Below are positions 19,073 to 30,063 of a DNA stretch of 64,000 bases, piece after piece. Under the pieces are notes generated by a model. The model was not told where the DNA came from. It saw only the letters and a program-made list of their open reading frames with translations, and made no database searches. Each line of letters starts with the position of its first letter. Within the stretch, counting starts at the first letter, position 1. The stretch comes from Paramesorhizobium salinisoli. GTDB taxonomy: Bacteria > Pseudomonadota > Alphaproteobacteria > Rhizobiales > Rhizobiaceae. A program made the translations under genes and the position numbers. The DNA lies in assembly GCF_003335045.1 (NCBI RefSeq), contig NZ_QOZG01000011.1, positions 1 to 64,000 on the forward strand, read 5' to 3'.

Positions 19073-21153
19073 TGGCAAAAATCAAGGTTGACGGCAGAGA
19101 GATCGAGGTTCCCGATCACTATACGCTGTTGCAGGCGGCCGAGGATGCGGGCGCGGAAGTGCCGCGCTTCTGCTTCCACGAGCGCCTTTCCATTGCCGGC
19201 AATTGCCGCATGTGTCTGGTCGAGGTGAAGGGCGGACCGCCGAAGCCGGCGGCCTCCTGCGCCATGGGCGTGCGCGACCTGCGCCCGGGTCCGAACGGCG
19301 AGACGCCGGAAATCTTCACCAACACGCCGATGGTCAAGAAGGCCCGCGAAGGCGTGATGGAGTTCCTGCTGATCAACCATCCGCTGGATTGCCCGATCTG
19401 CGATCAGGGCGGCGAATGCGATCTGCAGGATCAGGCCATGGCCTTCGGCGCTGAAAATTCGCGTTATCGCGAGAACAAGCGCGCCGTCGAGAACAAATAT
19501 ATCGGCCCGCTGGTCAAGACGATCATGACGCGCTGCATCCATTGCACGCGCTGCGTCCGCTTCACCACCGAGGTGGCGGGCATTTCCGAGCTCGGCCTCA
19601 TCGGCCGTGGCGAGGACGCCGAGATCACTACCTATCTCGAACGCGCCATGACCTCCGAACTCCAGGGCAACGTCATCGATCTGTGCCCGGTCGGCGCTTT
19701 GACTTCCAAGCCCTATGCCTTCCAGGCTCGCCCGTGGGAACTGTCGAAGACAGAATCCATCGATGTGATGGACGCGGTCGGCTCGGCCATCCGCGTCGAT
19801 ACGCGTGGCCGCGAGGTGATGCGCATCCTGCCCCGCGTCAACGAGGCGGTGAACGAGGAATGGATTTCCGACAAGACCCGCTTCATCTGGGACGGGCTGC
19901 GCACGCAACGCCTCGATCGCCCTTATGTCCGCCGCAACGGTCGGCTGCAGGCTGCAAGCTGGAACGAGGCATTCGCCGCGATCAGGCAGGCTGTTACCGC
20001 GACCTCGGGCGACAGGATCGGCGCAATCGCGGGCGATCTCGCCAGCGTTGAGGAGATGTATGCGCTCAAGGGCCTTCTCGCCTCGCTTGGCTCGAAGAAT
20101 ATCGACTGCCGTCAGGACGGGGTCGCGCTCGATCCCTCGCTTGGCCGCGCGTCCTATATTTTCAACCCGACCATCGAAGGCATTGAAGATGCCGATGCGC
20201 TGCTGATCATCGGCTCCAACCCGCGCTTCGAGGCATCGGTGCTCAATGCCCGCATCCGCAAGCGCCAGCGTCAGGGCCATTTCCCGATCGCTCTCATCGG
20301 CGAGGAAGCGGATCTGCGCTATGATTACGCCTATCTCGGTGCGGGCATGGACACGCTGCGCGACCTGACCGGCGGCAAGGGCGAGTTTTATTCTGTGCTG
20401 GAGAACGCCAAGCATCCGCTGATCCTGATCGGCCAGGGTGCATTGCAGGGCGAAGGCGGCAGGGATGCGCTGGTGCTGGCCGCGAAACTCGCATCGAAGG
20501 TCGGTGCTGCAAGCGCCGAGTGGAATGGCTTTGCCGTTCTCCACACGGCTGCCGCCCGCGTCGGCGGACTCGACATCGGCTTCATGCCCGGCTCGGAAGG
20601 CAAGATCGCGGCCGAAATGGTTGGTGGTCTTGACGTGCTGTTTCTGCTGGGCGCGGACGAGATCGACCTTTCGGCCAAGGGCGACACCTTTACGGTCTAT
20701 ATCGGCACCCATGGCGATGCCGGCGCTCATGCAGCCGACGTTATCCTGCCGGGCGCGGCCTATACGGAAAAGTCGGGCACGTTCGTCAATACCGAGGGCC
20801 GGGTGCAGATGACCAGCCGCGCCGGCTTCGCGCCGGGCGAGGCCAAGGAGGATTGGGCTATCCTGCGCGCGCTTTCCGACGTGCTGGGCCACAGGCTTCC
20901 GTTCGATTCGCTGGCCGCGCTGCGTGCATTGCTTTATGCAGAATATCCGCATCTCGCCGCAATCGACGCGATCGAGCGTGGCAACGCGGACGATATTGTC
21001 GCACTTGGGGCAAAAAGCGCCAATACTGGCAAGGGCGCATTTGCTTCCGTGATCAAAGACTTCTATCTGACAAACCCGATCGCGCGGGCATCGGCCGTCA
21101 TGGCCGAATGTTCCGCGCTGGCCCAGGGCAGCTTCAGGCAGGCGGCCGAGTAA
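19072..21153 (+). CDS. nuoG: NADH-quinone oxidoreductase subunit G
   Basis: A 693-residue 75 kDa subunit (694 if the first of two adjacent ATGs, at 19069, is used). It carries three or more iron-sulfur clusters: the N-terminal [2Fe-2S] domain with [19 protein letters not shown], the His-ligated cluster in [18 protein letters not shown], and [10 protein letters not shown] with a distal CPVGAL. A molybdopterin-oxidoreductase-like domain without a cofactor follows. The ATG at 19072 is the usual MAKIKVDG start. Confidence 0.96.
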   Translation: MAKIKVDGREIEVPDHYTLLQAAEDAGAEVPRFCFHERLSIAGNCRMCLVEVKGGPPKPAASCAMGVRDLRPGPNGETPEIFTNTPMVKKAREGVMEFLLINHPLDCPICDQGGECDLQDQAMAFGAENSRYRENKRAVENKYIGPLVKTIMTRCIHCTRCVRFTTEVAGISELGLIGRGEDAEITTYLERAMTSELQGNVIDLCPVGALTSKPYAFQARPWELSKTESIDVMDAVGSAIRVDTRGREVMRILPRVNEAVNEEWISDKTRFIWDGLRTQRLDRPYVRRNGRLQAASWNEAFAAIRQAVTATSGDRIGAIAGDLASVEEMYALKGLLASLGSKNIDCRQDGVALDPSLGRASYIFNPTIEGIEDADALLIIGSNPRFEASVLNARIRKRQRQGHFPIALIGEEADLRYDYAYLGAGMDTLRDLTGGKGEFYSVLENAKHPLILIGQGALQGEGGRDALVLAAKLASKVGAASAEWNGFAVLHTAAARVGGLDIGFMPGSEGKIAAEMVGGLDVLFLLGADEIDLSAKGDTFTVYIGTHGDAGAHAADVILPGAAYTEKSGTFVNTEGRVQMTSRAGFAPGEAKEDWAILRALSDVLGHRLPFDSLAALRALLYAEYPHLAAIDAIERGNADDIVALGAKSANTGKGAFASVIKDFYLTNPIARASAVMAECSALAQGSFRQAAE

Positions 21154-21175
21154 GCAGGCAGGGAAAGAAACGAAA

Positions 21176-22219
21176 ATGGACGGTTTTTTCGCAACATACG
21201 TCTTGCCGGCGCTGATTATCGCGTTGAAGTCGGTCGTGCTGCTCGTCGTGCTGCTCGTCATCGTGGCCTATCTGCTCTATGCCGACCGCAAGGTCTGGGC
21301 GGCCGTGCAGTTGCGCCGCGGCCCGAATGTCGTCGGCCCCTGGGGCCTGCTCCAGTCTTTCGCCGATCTTTTGAAGTTCGTGGTCAAGGAGCCGATCATC
21401 CCGTCCGGCGCCAACAAGGCGGTTTTCCTGCTCGCGCCGCTCGTCTCCGCCGTTCTGGCGCTGGCGACATGGGCGGTAATCCCCGTCAATGCGGGTTGGG
21501 CCATCGCCAACATCAATGTCGGCATCCTCTATATCTTCGCCATCTCCTCGCTTGAGGTTTACGGCGTGATCATGGGCGGCTGGGCGTCGAACTCGAAATA
21601 TCCGTTCCTTGGTGCCCTGCGCTCAGCAGCGCAGATGGTTTCCTACGAGGTCTCCATCGGTTTCGTCATCGTCACCGTGCTGCTTTGCGTCGGTTCGCTC
21701 AATCTGACGGATATCGTGCTTTCGCAGAATACCGGCCTCGGCACGATGATGGGCCTGCCAAGCTCGTTCCTCGACTGGCATTGGCTCGGCCTCTTCCCGA
21801 TGTTCGTCATCTTCTTCATCTCTGCACTTGCGGAGACCAACCGCCCGCCCTTCGATCTGGTCGAGGCGGAATCGGAACTCGTCGCCGGTCACATGATCGA
21901 ATATTCCTCGACGCCGTTCCTGCTGTTCTTCCTCGGCGAATATGTCGCCATCACGCTGATGTGCGCGCTGACCACCATACTCTTCCTCGGTGGCTGGCTG
22001 CCGCCCGTCGATGTGTGGTTCCTCAACTGGGTGCCGGGCGTTATCTGGTTCGTGCTCAAGCTGTGCTTCTGCTTCTTCATGTTCGCCATGGTAAAGGCGT
22101 TCGTGCCGCGCTATCGCTATGACCAGCTGATGCGCCTGGGCTGGAAAGTGTTCCTGCCGATCTCGCTGTTCATGGTCGTCGCCACCGCGACGTTCCTGAA
22201 GATCACCGGTCTGGCTTAA
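21176..22219 (+). CDS. nuoH: NADH-quinone oxidoreductase subunit H
   Basis: A 347-residue membrane subunit joining the peripheral and membrane arms, with about eight helices. Signatures are [21 protein letters not shown] and [19 protein letters not shown], the latter at the quinone tunnel entrance. GGAAAGAAACGAAA precedes the start. Confidence 0.97.
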   Translation: MDGFFATYVLPALIIALKSVVLLVVLLVIVAYLLYADRKVWAAVQLRRGPNVVGPWGLLQSFADLLKFVVKEPIIPSGANKAVFLLAPLVSAVLALATWAVIPVNAGWAIANINVGILYIFAISSLEVYGVIMGGWASNSKYPFLGALRSAAQMVSYEVSIGFVIVTVLLCVGSLNLTDIVLSQNTGLGTMMGLPSSFLDWHWLGLFPMFVIFFISALAETNRPPFDLVEAESELVAGHMIEYSSTPFLLFFLGEYVAITLMCALTTILFLGGWLPPVDVWFLNWVPGVIWFVLKLCFCFFMFAMVKAFVPRYRYDQLMRLGWKVFLPISLFMVVATATFLKITGLA

Positions 22220-22230
22220 GGAGATTGAAT

Positions 22231-22722
22231 ATGGCTTCCCTTGCTCAAGCCGCCAAATCGCTCCTTCTGCAGGAGTTCGTCGGTGCATTCTTCCTTTCGA
22301 TGCGCCAGTTCTTCTCGCCGAAGGCGACATTGAATTATCCGTTCGAGAAGGGCCCGGTCAGCCCGCGCTTCCGGGGCGAGCACGCGCTGCGCCGCTATCC
22401 CAACGGTGAAGAGCGCTGCATCGCCTGCAAGCTTTGCGAGGCGATCTGCCCGGCGCAGGCCATCACCATCGAGGCTGGCCCGCGCCGCAATGACGGCACC
22501 CGCCGCACGGTGCGCTATGACATCGACATGGTGAAGTGCATCTATTGCGGCTTCTGCCAGGAAGCCTGCCCGGTCGACGCCATCGTCGAGGGGCCGAATT
22601 TCGAATTCGCGACCGAAACGCGCGAGGAACTTTACTACGACAAGGACAAGCTTCTGGCTAACGGCGATCGCTGGGAGCGCGAGCTTGCGCGCAATATCGT
22701 CATGGATGCGCCGTACCGCTGA
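22231..22722 (+). CDS. nuoI: NADH-quinone oxidoreductase subunit I
   Basis: A 163-residue ferredoxin-like subunit with two [4Fe-4S] clusters (N6a, N6b), seen as [12 protein letters not shown] and [12 protein letters not shown]. The ATG at 22231 has AAGGAG seven bases upstream; an in-frame TTG at 22225 is less likely. It is followed by the largest gap in the operon. Confidence 0.97.
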   Translation: MASLAQAAKSLLLQEFVGAFFLSMRQFFSPKATLNYPFEKGPVSPRFRGEHALRRYPNGEERCIACKLCEAICPAQAITIEAGPRRNDGTRRTVRYDIDMVKCIYCGFCQEACPVDAIVEGPNFEFATETREELYYDKDKLLANGDRWERELARNIVMDAPYR

Positions 22723-22930
22723 GCGGAAAGGCGAATTCGGACAACCGTCACAAAGTCAGGTCATGTTGACCGAACCGAGCGACGATGAAATTCGAACGGA
22801 CGTCATGAACCGCCGGGCTTGAGAGCCAGGCGGGAATAGCGTTGGAAACAACATCCGCGCATGTAAAGCGCGGGTAAAGGAACAGGGCAGGGCGCAAGGC
22901 CTTGCTACGGAAGGAAATCGGGGAACCCCC
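22723..22930 (+). other. Hairpin-rich gap between nuoI and nuoJ
   Basis: This 208-base gap is the only long one inside an otherwise tight operon. It contains three inverted repeats: CCGCC...GGCGG around 22809-22833, CCGCGC...GCGCGG around 22855-22873, and the perfect GCAAGGCCTTGC at 22894-22905. A 19-codon frame at 22763 has no support. It may be an internal promoter, a processing site or an attenuator between the peripheral-arm genes and the membrane-arm genes. Confidence 0.35.
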
Positions 22931-23551
22931 ATGCTGACAGGTCTAGCGGCGGCGTTTTTCTATCTATTCGCCTTTATCATGATTGCGAGCGCCTTCATGG
23001 TGATTGCGGCGCGCAATCCCGTGCATTCGGTGCTGTTCCTGATCCTTGCCTTCTTCAACGCCGCAGCTCTTTTCCTGCTGGCGGGCGCCGAGTTCCTGGC
23101 ATTCATCCTTCTCGTCGTCTATGTCGGCGCCGTGGCAGTGCTGTTCCTTTTTGTCGTCATGATGCTTGATGTCGATTTCGCAGAATTGAAGAGCGGCGCG
23201 TTGCAATATGCGCCGATCGGTGCGCTGGTCGGCCTTATCCTGGCGGCTGAGCTGGTTATCGTGCTCGGCGGATCGGTTTTTGCGCCGAAACTTGGGCAAA
23301 CGGGAACGCTGCCGATCCCAGATATGGCAACCCGCACCAACACAGCCGCACTCGGCGATATTCTCTATACGAACTATGCCTTCTTCTTCCAGATCGCCGG
23401 CCTGATCCTTCTGGTGGCGATGATCGGCGCGATCGTGCTGACGCTGCGCCACAAGGAAGGCGTCAAGCGCCAGTCGGTCCCGGCGCAGGTCGCGCGCACG
23501 CCGGCAACGGCGATCGAGATCAAGAAGGTCGAAACGGGCAAGGGTATCTGA
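22931..23551 (+). CDS. nuoJ: NADH-quinone oxidoreductase subunit J
   Basis: A 206-residue membrane subunit with five helices. The family core [20 protein letters not shown] and the third helix [19 protein letters not shown] (with the pi-bulge region) are intact. The C-terminus is charged and longer than the minimum. It begins the membrane-arm half of the operon. Confidence 0.96.
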   Translation: MLTGLAAAFFYLFAFIMIASAFMVIAARNPVHSVLFLILAFFNAAALFLLAGAEFLAFILLVVYVGAVAVLFLFVVMMLDVDFAELKSGALQYAPIGALVGLILAAELVIVLGGSVFAPKLGQTGTLPIPDMATRTNTAALGDILYTNYAFFFQIAGLILLVAMIGAIVLTLRHKEGVKRQSVPAQVARTPATAIEIKKVETGKGI

Positions 23552-23564
23552 CGGGAAACATATG

Positions 23565-23873
23565 ATGGAAATCGGTATCGCACACTATCTGACTGTTTCG
23601 GCCGTTCTGTTCACGCTCGGCGTCTTCGGCATCTTTTTGAACCGCAAGAACGTCATCGTCATCCTGATGTCCGTGGAACTGATCCTTCTCGCCGTGAACC
23701 TCAATTTCGTGGCCTTCTCGGCGGCGCTGGGCGATCTGGTCGGACAGGTCTTCGCGCTTTTCGTTCTCACCGTGGCAGCCGCCGAAGCCGCCATTGGTCT
23801 TGCAATTCTCGTTGTTTTCTTCCGCAACCGCGGCTCCATCGCGGTGGAAGACGTCAATGTCATGAAAGGTTGA
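23565..23873 (+). CDS. nuoK: NADH-quinone oxidoreductase subunit K
   Basis: A 102-residue subunit with three helices. The proton-channel glutamates lie in [15 protein letters not shown] (helix 2) and in [13 protein letters not shown] (helix 3). Two ATGs stand side by side (23562 and 23565); the second gives the usual MEIGIAHYL start and length. Confidence 0.96.
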   Translation: MEIGIAHYLTVSAVLFTLGVFGIFLNRKNVIVILMSVELILLAVNLNFVAFSAALGDLVGQVFALFVLTVAAAEAAIGLAILVVFFRNRGSIAVEDVNVMKG

Positions 23874-23880
23874 CGGGCAA

Positions 23881-25872
23881 ATGCTCTATTACGCAATCGT
23901 CTTCCTTCCGCTCGCGGGCTTCCTGGCTGCCGGGCTCCTCGGCAAGCAGCTCGGCGTCAAGGCTTGCGAGTACATTACCTCTGGCTTCCTGGTGATCGCC
24001 GCTGCCCTTTCATGGGTTGCCTTTTTCCAGGTTGCGCTCGGCCATGGTGAAACGCTGCGCATCCCGGTGATGCACTGGGTAACGTCGGGTACGCTCTCCT
24101 TCGATTGGGCATTCCGGATCGATACGCTGACCGCCGTGATGCTGGTGGTGGTCAACACCGTCTCCGCGCTGGTCCATATCTATTCGATCGGCTACATGCA
24201 TCATGATCCGCATCGGCCGCGCTTCTTCGCCTATCTCTCGCTTTTCACCTTCGCGATGCTGATGCTGGTGACGTCGGACAATCTGGTGCAGATGTTCTTC
24301 GGCTGGGAAGGCGTCGGTCTGGCCTCCTATCTCCTGATCGGCTTCTGGTTCAAGAAGCCCTCGGCCAATGCCGCGTCGATGAAGGCTTTCATCGTGAACC
24401 GCGTCGGCGATTTCGGCTTCCTGCTCGGTATCTTCGGCGTGTTCGTGCTGTTCAACTCAGTCAGTTACGACACGATCTTCGCCGCCGCGGCCAATTATCT
24501 GCCTGCCGAAGGCAGCGCGGAAGCAGGGCAGGCGGTTCTCCATTTCCTCGGCTATTCGCTTGACCGCCAAGGCGCGATCACCGTCGTCTGCCTTCTCCTG
24601 TTCATGGGGGCGATGGGTAAGTCGGCGCAGTTCCTGCTGCACACCTGGCTTCCCGACGCGATGGAGGGCCCGACGCCTGTTTCCGCGCTCATCCATGCCG
24701 CCACGATGGTGACGGCGGGCGTGTTCATGGTCGCGCGCATGTCGCCGCTGTTCGAGCTGTCGCAAACGGCGCTGACATTTGTCACGATCATCGGCGCAAC
24801 GACCGCTTTCTTTGCGGCGACCGTCGGCCTCGTGCAGAACGACATCAAGCGCGTCATCGCCTATTCCACCTGCTCGCAGCTCGGCTACATGTTCGTGGCG
24901 CTCGGCGTCGGGGCTTACGGCGCGGGCGTCTTCCACCTATTCACCCACGCGTTCTTCAAGGCGCTTCTGTTCCTGGGAGCCGGCTCGGTCATCCATGCCG
25001 TCTCCGACGAGCAGGACATGCGCCGCATGGGCGGTCTGCGCAAGCTGATCCCCACCACCTACTGGATGATGATCATCGGCACGGTCGCGCTGACCGGTCT
25101 CGGCATTCCCGGCACGTCCATCGGCACGGCGGGCTTCTTTTCCAAGGATGCGATCATCGAATCCTCCTATGCCTCGCATGGCCCGGCAGCGGGATACGCC
25201 TTCGTCATGCTGACGGTCGCCGCGCTGTTCACCAGCTTCTATTCTTGGCGTCTGATTTTCATGACCTTCCACGGCAAGCCACGCGCCACCGCCGACGTCA
25301 TGCACCATGTGCATGAATCGCCGCCGGTCATGCTGGTGCCGCTGTTCGTCCTGGGCGCCGGCGCGCTGATCGCAGGCTTCCTCTTCCACGATTATTTCTT
25401 CGGCCATCACTATGTCGAATTCTGGAAGGGCGCGCTGTTTACAGGGCCGCATAACGAGATCCTGGAAGAATACCATCACGTGCCGTTCCTGGTAAAGATC
25501 GCGCCGTTCCTCGCCATGGCCGTCGGCTTCGTCATCGCCTGGATCTTCTATATCCGTTCGCCAGAAATGCCGAAGCAACTGGCGCGCCGCCATCCCGGCC
25601 TCTACCAGTTCCTGCTCAATAAATGGTATTTCGACGAGCTTTATAACTTCCTGTTTGTTCGACCCACCCTGGCGCTCGGCCGCATATTGTGGAAGGGCGG
25701 CGATGGCTGGCTGATTGACGGCTTTGGACCGGACGGGATTTCCGCCCGCGTGGTCGATGTCACCAATCGGGTCGTCAAGCTGCAGACCGGATACCTCTAT
25801 CATTACGCATTCGCGATGCTTATCGGCGTCGCCGCGCTCGTCACTTGGATGATGCTCGGGAGCTCTTTCTGA
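23881..25872 (+). CDS. nuoL: NADH-quinone oxidoreductase subunit L
   Basis: A 663-residue antiporter-like proton-pumping subunit. [21 protein letters not shown] carries the key Glu, followed by GDFGFLLG and the helix-7 lysine region [34 protein letters not shown]. The long C-terminal lateral helix and last membrane helix are present. The stop shares one base with the nuoM start. Confidence 0.97.
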   Translation: MLYYAIVFLPLAGFLAAGLLGKQLGVKACEYITSGFLVIAAALSWVAFFQVALGHGETLRIPVMHWVTSGTLSFDWAFRIDTLTAVMLVVVNTVSALVHIYSIGYMHHDPHRPRFFAYLSLFTFAMLMLVTSDNLVQMFFGWEGVGLASYLLIGFWFKKPSANAASMKAFIVNRVGDFGFLLGIFGVFVLFNSVSYDTIFAAAANYLPAEGSAEAGQAVLHFLGYSLDRQGAITVVCLLLFMGAMGKSAQFLLHTWLPDAMEGPTPVSALIHAATMVTAGVFMVARMSPLFELSQTALTFVTIIGATTAFFAATVGLVQNDIKRVIAYSTCSQLGYMFVALGVGAYGAGVFHLFTHAFFKALLFLGAGSVIHAVSDEQDMRRMGGLRKLIPTTYWMMIIGTVALTGLGIPGTSIGTAGFFSKDAIIESSYASHGPAAGYAFVMLTVAALFTSFYSWRLIFMTFHGKPRATADVMHHVHESPPVMLVPLFVLGAGALIAGFLFHDYFFGHHYVEFWKGALFTGPHNEILEEYHHVPFLVKIAPFLAMAVGFVIAWIFYIRSPEMPKQLARRHPGLYQFLLNKWYFDELYNFLFVRPTLALGRILWKGGDGWLIDGFGPDGISARVVDVTNRVVKLQTGYLYHYAFAMLIGVAALVTWMMLGSSF

Positions 25873-27380
25873 TGACCGACTGGCCCATTCTCTCAACGGT
25901 CACGTTTCTGCCGCTCGTCGGCGCGTTCCTGATCCTGCTGATCAAGGACGACAGCGATGCCGCGCGCCGCAACATCCGCAATGTCGCGCTTCTGACCACC
26001 GTGTTCGTGTTCATCCTTTCGCTGCTCGTCTGGGCGGCCTTCGACGACAAGAATGCCGGCTTCCAGATGGTCGAGAAGCATGCCTGGCTTGGATCCGGCA
26101 TCTCCTACCATATGGGCGTCGACGGCATCTCCATGCTGTTCGTCGTGCTTTCCGCCTTCCTCATGCCGTTCTGTATTCTGGCAAGCTGGCAGTCGGTGAA
26201 TTTCCGCGTCAAGGAATACATGATCGCGTTCCTGATCCTGGAAACGCTGATCATCGGCGTGTTCTGCGCGCTCGATATCGTGCTCTTCTACGTGTTTTTC
26301 GAGGCGGGACTCATCCCGATGTTCATCATCATCGGCGTATGGGGCGGCAAGCGCCGCGTCTATGCGAGCTTCAAGTTCTTCCTCTATACGCTGCTCGGTT
26401 CGGTGCTGATGCTCATTGCCATCATGGCGATGTCCTGGCAGGCCGGAACGACCGATATCACGGAACTGCTGAAGTATAATTTCCCCGCGTCCATGCAGAC
26501 CTGGCTGTGGCTCGCCTTCTTCGCCTCCTTCGCGGTGAAGATGCCGATGTGGCCAGTCCACACATGGCTTCCCGACGCCCACGTCGAGGCGCCCACGGCA
26601 GGCTCGGTTATCCTGGCAGGCGTTCTCCTGAAGCTTGGCGGCTATGGCTTCCTGCGCTTCTCGCTGCCGATGTTTCCCTTGGCCTCCGCCGAACTGGCGC
26701 CGCTCGTCTTCGCGCTGTCGGCTGTCGCGATCATCTACACCTCGCTCGTGGCGCTGGTGCAGACGGATATCAAGAAGCTCATCGCCTATTCCTCCGTCGC
26801 CCATATGGGCTTTGTGACAATGGGCATCTTCGCCGCCAATGAGCAGGGCGTACAGGGCGCGATTTTCCAGATGCTGTCGCACGGCATCGTTTCGGGCGCT
26901 CTCTTCCTCTGCGTTGGGGTCATCTATGACCGCATGCACACGCGCGACATCGCTGCCTATGGCGGCCTTGTCAACAACATGCCGAAATACGCCGTCGCCT
27001 TCCTGATCTTCACGATGGCCAATGTCGGCCTGCCCGGCACATCCGGCTTCATCGGCGAGTTCCTGACGCTTTTCGGCGTGTTCCAGGTCAATAGCTGGGT
27101 GGCGTTCTTCGCGGCCACAGGCGTAATCCTGTCGGCGGCCTATGCGCTCTGGCTCTATCGCCGGGTCATCTTCGGTGCGCTCGACAAGGAAAGCCTGAAG
27201 GCGCTCCTGGATCTTTCCCCGCGCGAGAAGGTGATCCTTTACCCGCTCGTGGTGCTCACCATTTTCTTCGGCGTCTATCCGGCTCCGGTCTTCCACGTGA
27301 CCGCGGCTGCCGTGGGCGCGCTCGTCAATCAATACAACGCATCGCTGGCCGCAGCCGCCAGCCTTGCGCTGGCGCATTAA
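25872..27380 (+). CDS. nuoM: NADH-quinone oxidoreductase subunit M
   Basis: A 502-residue antiporter-like subunit with about 14 helices. Conserved are [56 protein letters not shown] and [11 protein letters not shown]. The ATG at 25872 overlaps the nuoL stop; a longer in-frame start at 25845 would lie wholly within nuoL. Confidence 0.97.
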   Translation: MTDWPILSTVTFLPLVGAFLILLIKDDSDAARRNIRNVALLTTVFVFILSLLVWAAFDDKNAGFQMVEKHAWLGSGISYHMGVDGISMLFVVLSAFLMPFCILASWQSVNFRVKEYMIAFLILETLIIGVFCALDIVLFYVFFEAGLIPMFIIIGVWGGKRRVYASFKFFLYTLLGSVLMLIAIMAMSWQAGTTDITELLKYNFPASMQTWLWLAFFASFAVKMPMWPVHTWLPDAHVEAPTAGSVILAGVLLKLGGYGFLRFSLPMFPLASAELAPLVFALSAVAIIYTSLVALVQTDIKKLIAYSSVAHMGFVTMGIFAANEQGVQGAIFQMLSHGIVSGALFLCVGVIYDRMHTRDIAAYGGLVNNMPKYAVAFLIFTMANVGLPGTSGFIGEFLTLFGVFQVNSWVAFFAATGVILSAAYALWLYRRVIFGALDKESLKALLDLSPREKVILYPLVVLTIFFGVYPAPVFHVTAAAVGALVNQYNASLAAAASLALAH

Positions 27381-27381
27381 A

Positions 27382-27443
27382 TCAAGTGCAAGATCCCGAA
27401 AAGTTACAGACTTTTTGGACAGGATCATGCGGTTAAAACAATA
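27382..27443 (+). repeat. Intergenic hairpin repeat, copy 2
   Basis: This copy lies between nuoM and nuoN. It reads AAGATC, then CCGAAAAG-TTACAGA-CTTTTTGG, then ACAGGATCATGCGG and TTAAAACA. Stem and flanks match copies 1, 3 and 4, and the sequence sits inside an operon, so the transcript carries the hairpin. Confidence 0.75.
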
Positions 27444-27456
27444 GAGGCGAAGGCCG

Positions 27457-28893
27457 ATGCAGACCGATCTGATTGCTCAACTGACGCTTATGGCTCCGGA
27501 GCTGTTCCTGGCCTTGGGAGCACTGGTGCTCCTGATGGTGGGCGTGTTCTCCGGCGAGCGGGCGAGCACGCTGGTGAATGGCCTGGCCGTCGCCGTGCTG
27601 ATCGGCGCGCTGGCGCTCGTGATCATCTTTCCTGCCAACGGCAAGGCATTTGGCGACGCGTTCATCAATGATGGTTTCGGGCGCTTCATGAAAGGGCTGA
27701 CGCTGATTGGCTCGATCGTCACGCTCGTGATGTCGGTCGGTTTTGCCAAGGCGGAGAAATTCGACCGGTTCGAATTTCCGGTGCTGATCCTGCTTGCCAC
27801 GCTTGGCATGCTGCTGATGGTCTCGGCCAACAACATGCTGACGCTCTATCTCGGCCTTGAGCTGCAGTCGCTCTCGCTCTACGTGTTGGCGGCGATCAAT
27901 CGCGATAATGTTCGCTCGACGGAAGCGGGCCTCAAATATTTCGTCCTGGGCGCGCTGTCGTCAGGCATGCTGCTCTACGGCATTTCGCTGATCTACGGCT
28001 ATACCGGTCATATCGGTTTCGAACAGATCGCTGCTTCGATTTCGGGCGGCGAGCGCCAGCTCGGCCTCGTCTTTGGCCTGGTCTTCCTGTTGGCCGGATT
28101 GGCTTTCAAGATTTCCGCCGTGCCCTTCCATATGTGGACGCCTGACGTTTATGAGGGCGCGCCGACGCCGGTGACGGCGTTCTTCGCCGCCGCGCCGAAA
28201 ATGGCGGCGATGGCGCTTCTCGTGCGTGTGGTGATCGGAGCGTTCGAGCCGGTGACCAAGGATTGGCAGCAGGTGGTCATCTTCATTTCGATCGCCTCCA
28301 TGCTGCTTGGCGCTTTCGCGGCCATCGGTCAGCGTAACATCAAGCGCCTGATGGCCTATTCCTCGATCAGCCATATGGGCTATGCGCTTGTCGGCCTCGC
28401 TGCCGGAACGGCGGCTGGCGTGCGTGGCGTCGCGATCTATATGCTCATCTATCTCGTGATGACGCTCGGAACCTTTGCCTTCATTCTCGCCATGCGCAGC
28501 AAGGATGGCAATGTCGAGCAGATCGACGATCTGGCGGGCCTGTCACAGACCAATCCGGTGATGGCGACGATCATGACCATCTTCCTGTTCTCGCTGGCCG
28601 GCATTCCGCCGCTCGCGGGCTTCTGGGCGAAATGGTATGTCTTCCTCGCCGCCGTCGAGGCCGGGCTTTATCCGCTCGCCGTTATCGGCATCGTCGCCTC
28701 CGTCGTCGGCGCGTTCTATTATCTTCGCCTGATCAAGCTGATGTGGTTCGACGAGCCGGCCGGCGGTTTCGTTCCGGTGGCGGGCGAATTGCGGCTGGTG
28801 CTCGGCGTTTCCGGCGCGTTCGTCCTGTTCTATGTTCTCATCGGCGGGCCGATCGGCGCGATTGCCGAGGCTGCGGCGAAATCGTTCTTCTGA
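27457..28893 (+). CDS. nuoN: NADH-quinone oxidoreductase subunit N
   Basis: A 478-residue antiporter-like subunit closing the nuo operon. It shows [23 protein letters not shown] (key Glu), [26 protein letters not shown] (key Lys and His) and [26 protein letters not shown] precedes the start. Confidence 0.97.
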   Translation: MQTDLIAQLTLMAPELFLALGALVLLMVGVFSGERASTLVNGLAVAVLIGALALVIIFPANGKAFGDAFINDGFGRFMKGLTLIGSIVTLVMSVGFAKAEKFDRFEFPVLILLATLGMLLMVSANNMLTLYLGLELQSLSLYVLAAINRDNVRSTEAGLKYFVLGALSSGMLLYGISLIYGYTGHIGFEQIAASISGGERQLGLVFGLVFLLAGLAFKISAVPFHMWTPDVYEGAPTPVTAFFAAAPKMAAMALLVRVVIGAFEPVTKDWQQVVIFISIASMLLGAFAAIGQRNIKRLMAYSSISHMGYALVGLAAGTAAGVRGVAIYMLIYLVMTLGTFAFILAMRSKDGNVEQIDDLAGLSQTNPVMATIMTIFLFSLAGIPPLAGFWAKWYVFLAAVEAGLYPLAVIGIVASVVGAFYYLRLIKLMWFDEPAGGFVPVAGELRLVLGVSGAFVLFYVLIGGPIGAIAEAAAKSFF

Positions 28894-28912
28894 TATGGCA
28901 GGTATCTGAGCC

Positions 28913-29713
28913 ATGGCGTTTTCGCTCTCTCCGCTGGCCGGCTTGAGCTCCTATCGCCTGGAAGCCTTCGATAGTGTCGGTTCCACCAATGCGGTCGCGC
29001 TAGAGCGCGCGCATGCAGGCGACCCGGGAAAACTCTGGGTCGTCTCGAAGCGCCAGGAAAGCGGCCGCGGGCGGCGGGGCCGCGCCTGGGCAACGCCTGC
29101 CGGCAATCTGGCCGCAACGCTGCTTCTCGTCGAATCCTACGAATTGAAGACGGCTGCAACGCTCGGCTTCGTGGCGGGGCTGTCGCTTGCCGACGCGCTC
29201 GACGCCGTTTTCGCGCAGACCCCCTCGCTTGGCTCTGCTCGGATCGGGCTCAAATGGCCGAACGATGTGCTGGTCGATGGCGCAAAGCTCTCCGGCATCC
29301 TGCTGGAATCGGCGCTTCTGCCTGATGGGCGTTTCGGCATTGCCATAGGCATCGGCGTGAACGTGGTTTCCCATCCGGAAGATCTGCCTTATCCGGCAAC
29401 GTCCTTGCAGGCGCTTGGCAGCGCTTGCGACGCCGAAACATTGTTTCTCGCCCTTTCCGACAGTTGGCGGGAAAACTGCGCCCTGTGGAATGAGGGCCGT
29501 GGGCTCGAGGCTATCCGCGCGCGATGGCTTGAGCGAGCAGCCGGACTGGGCGGCGAAGTAGCGGTGCGCATGGGAGGCCGCGTCATCAGCGGCATATTCG
29601 AGACCATTGATGAAGACTGCCAATTCGTCATCCGCGATGAGGATGGCGCGCGGGTCCGTATCACCGCCGGCGACGTGCATTTTGGCGCTGTGGCGTCCGC
29701 GAAGGCTGTATAA
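28913..29713 (+). CDS. birA: Biotin--[acetyl-CoA-carboxylase] ligase
   Basis: A 266-residue class I biotin protein ligase that makes biotinyl-AMP and attaches biotin to carboxylases. There is no N-terminal DNA-binding domain, so it is not a repressor. Motifs are GSTNAVALERA, SGRGRRGRAWATPAGNLAATLLL (ATP/biotin loop) and RIGLKWPNDVLVDGAKLSGILLE (catalytic Lys). It lies 19 bases after nuoN, an arrangement also seen in other Rhizobiales, and is probably co-transcribed with nuo. Confidence 0.93.
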   Translation: MAFSLSPLAGLSSYRLEAFDSVGSTNAVALERAHAGDPGKLWVVSKRQESGRGRRGRAWATPAGNLAATLLLVESYELKTAATLGFVAGLSLADALDAVFAQTPSLGSARIGLKWPNDVLVDGAKLSGILLESALLPDGRFGIAIGIGVNVVSHPEDLPYPATSLQALGSACDAETLFLALSDSWRENCALWNEGRGLEAIRARWLERAAGLGGEVAVRMGGRVISGIFETIDEDCQFVIRDEDGARVRITAGDVHFGAVASAKAV

Positions 29714-29794
29714 CCCGGGTCTATTGCCATTTCCGTGCAAAGAAAGGGTGGCGCGGCCCGCTAACCCGGTGATAAGCGTTTGAGCAACGGAGCA

Positions 29795-29974
29795 AGTCGA
29801 GAAAAAGCGGGAGCCGCTTTTTCTGGGAAAAGCAGAAAGTGCTTTTTTGTTGGGCTTGCGTAGAGATGAGTAGAAAGCAAGTCAGGCAAGGTGGAAGCCG
29901 GTTTTCCCCCCGGACTTGCATAGAGATGAACGGAGAGCAGATCAGGGAGAAAGCATAGGATTGCTTTTCCCGGG
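29795..29974 (+). repeat. Tandem 60-base hairpin-bearing repeats between birA and rnj
   Basis: CTTGCGTAGAGATGA at 29855, CTTGCATAGAGATGA at 29915 and TTTGCATATGA at 29975 recur at exactly 60-base spacing. In each period the following half can pair, for example GAAAGC...GCTTTTC near 29949-29968 and GGAAGCCGGTTTTCC near 29892-29906. The block fills most of the 350-base gap between birA and rnj. It is probably non-coding, although on the minus strand it leaves open frames with a visible peptide repeat. Confidence 0.6.
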
Positions 29975-30063
29975 TTTGCATATGACACGAGCTGGAGCGG
30001 TTCCGCGATGAAATCGGGGCTGCTCCGGAATGCAAACTTATGAACATATTGCGAGGAACCTGA

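Noticed and set aside
22763-22822. 19-codon frame in the nuoI-nuoJ gap
   Set aside because: No ribosome site and no coupling with either neighbour.
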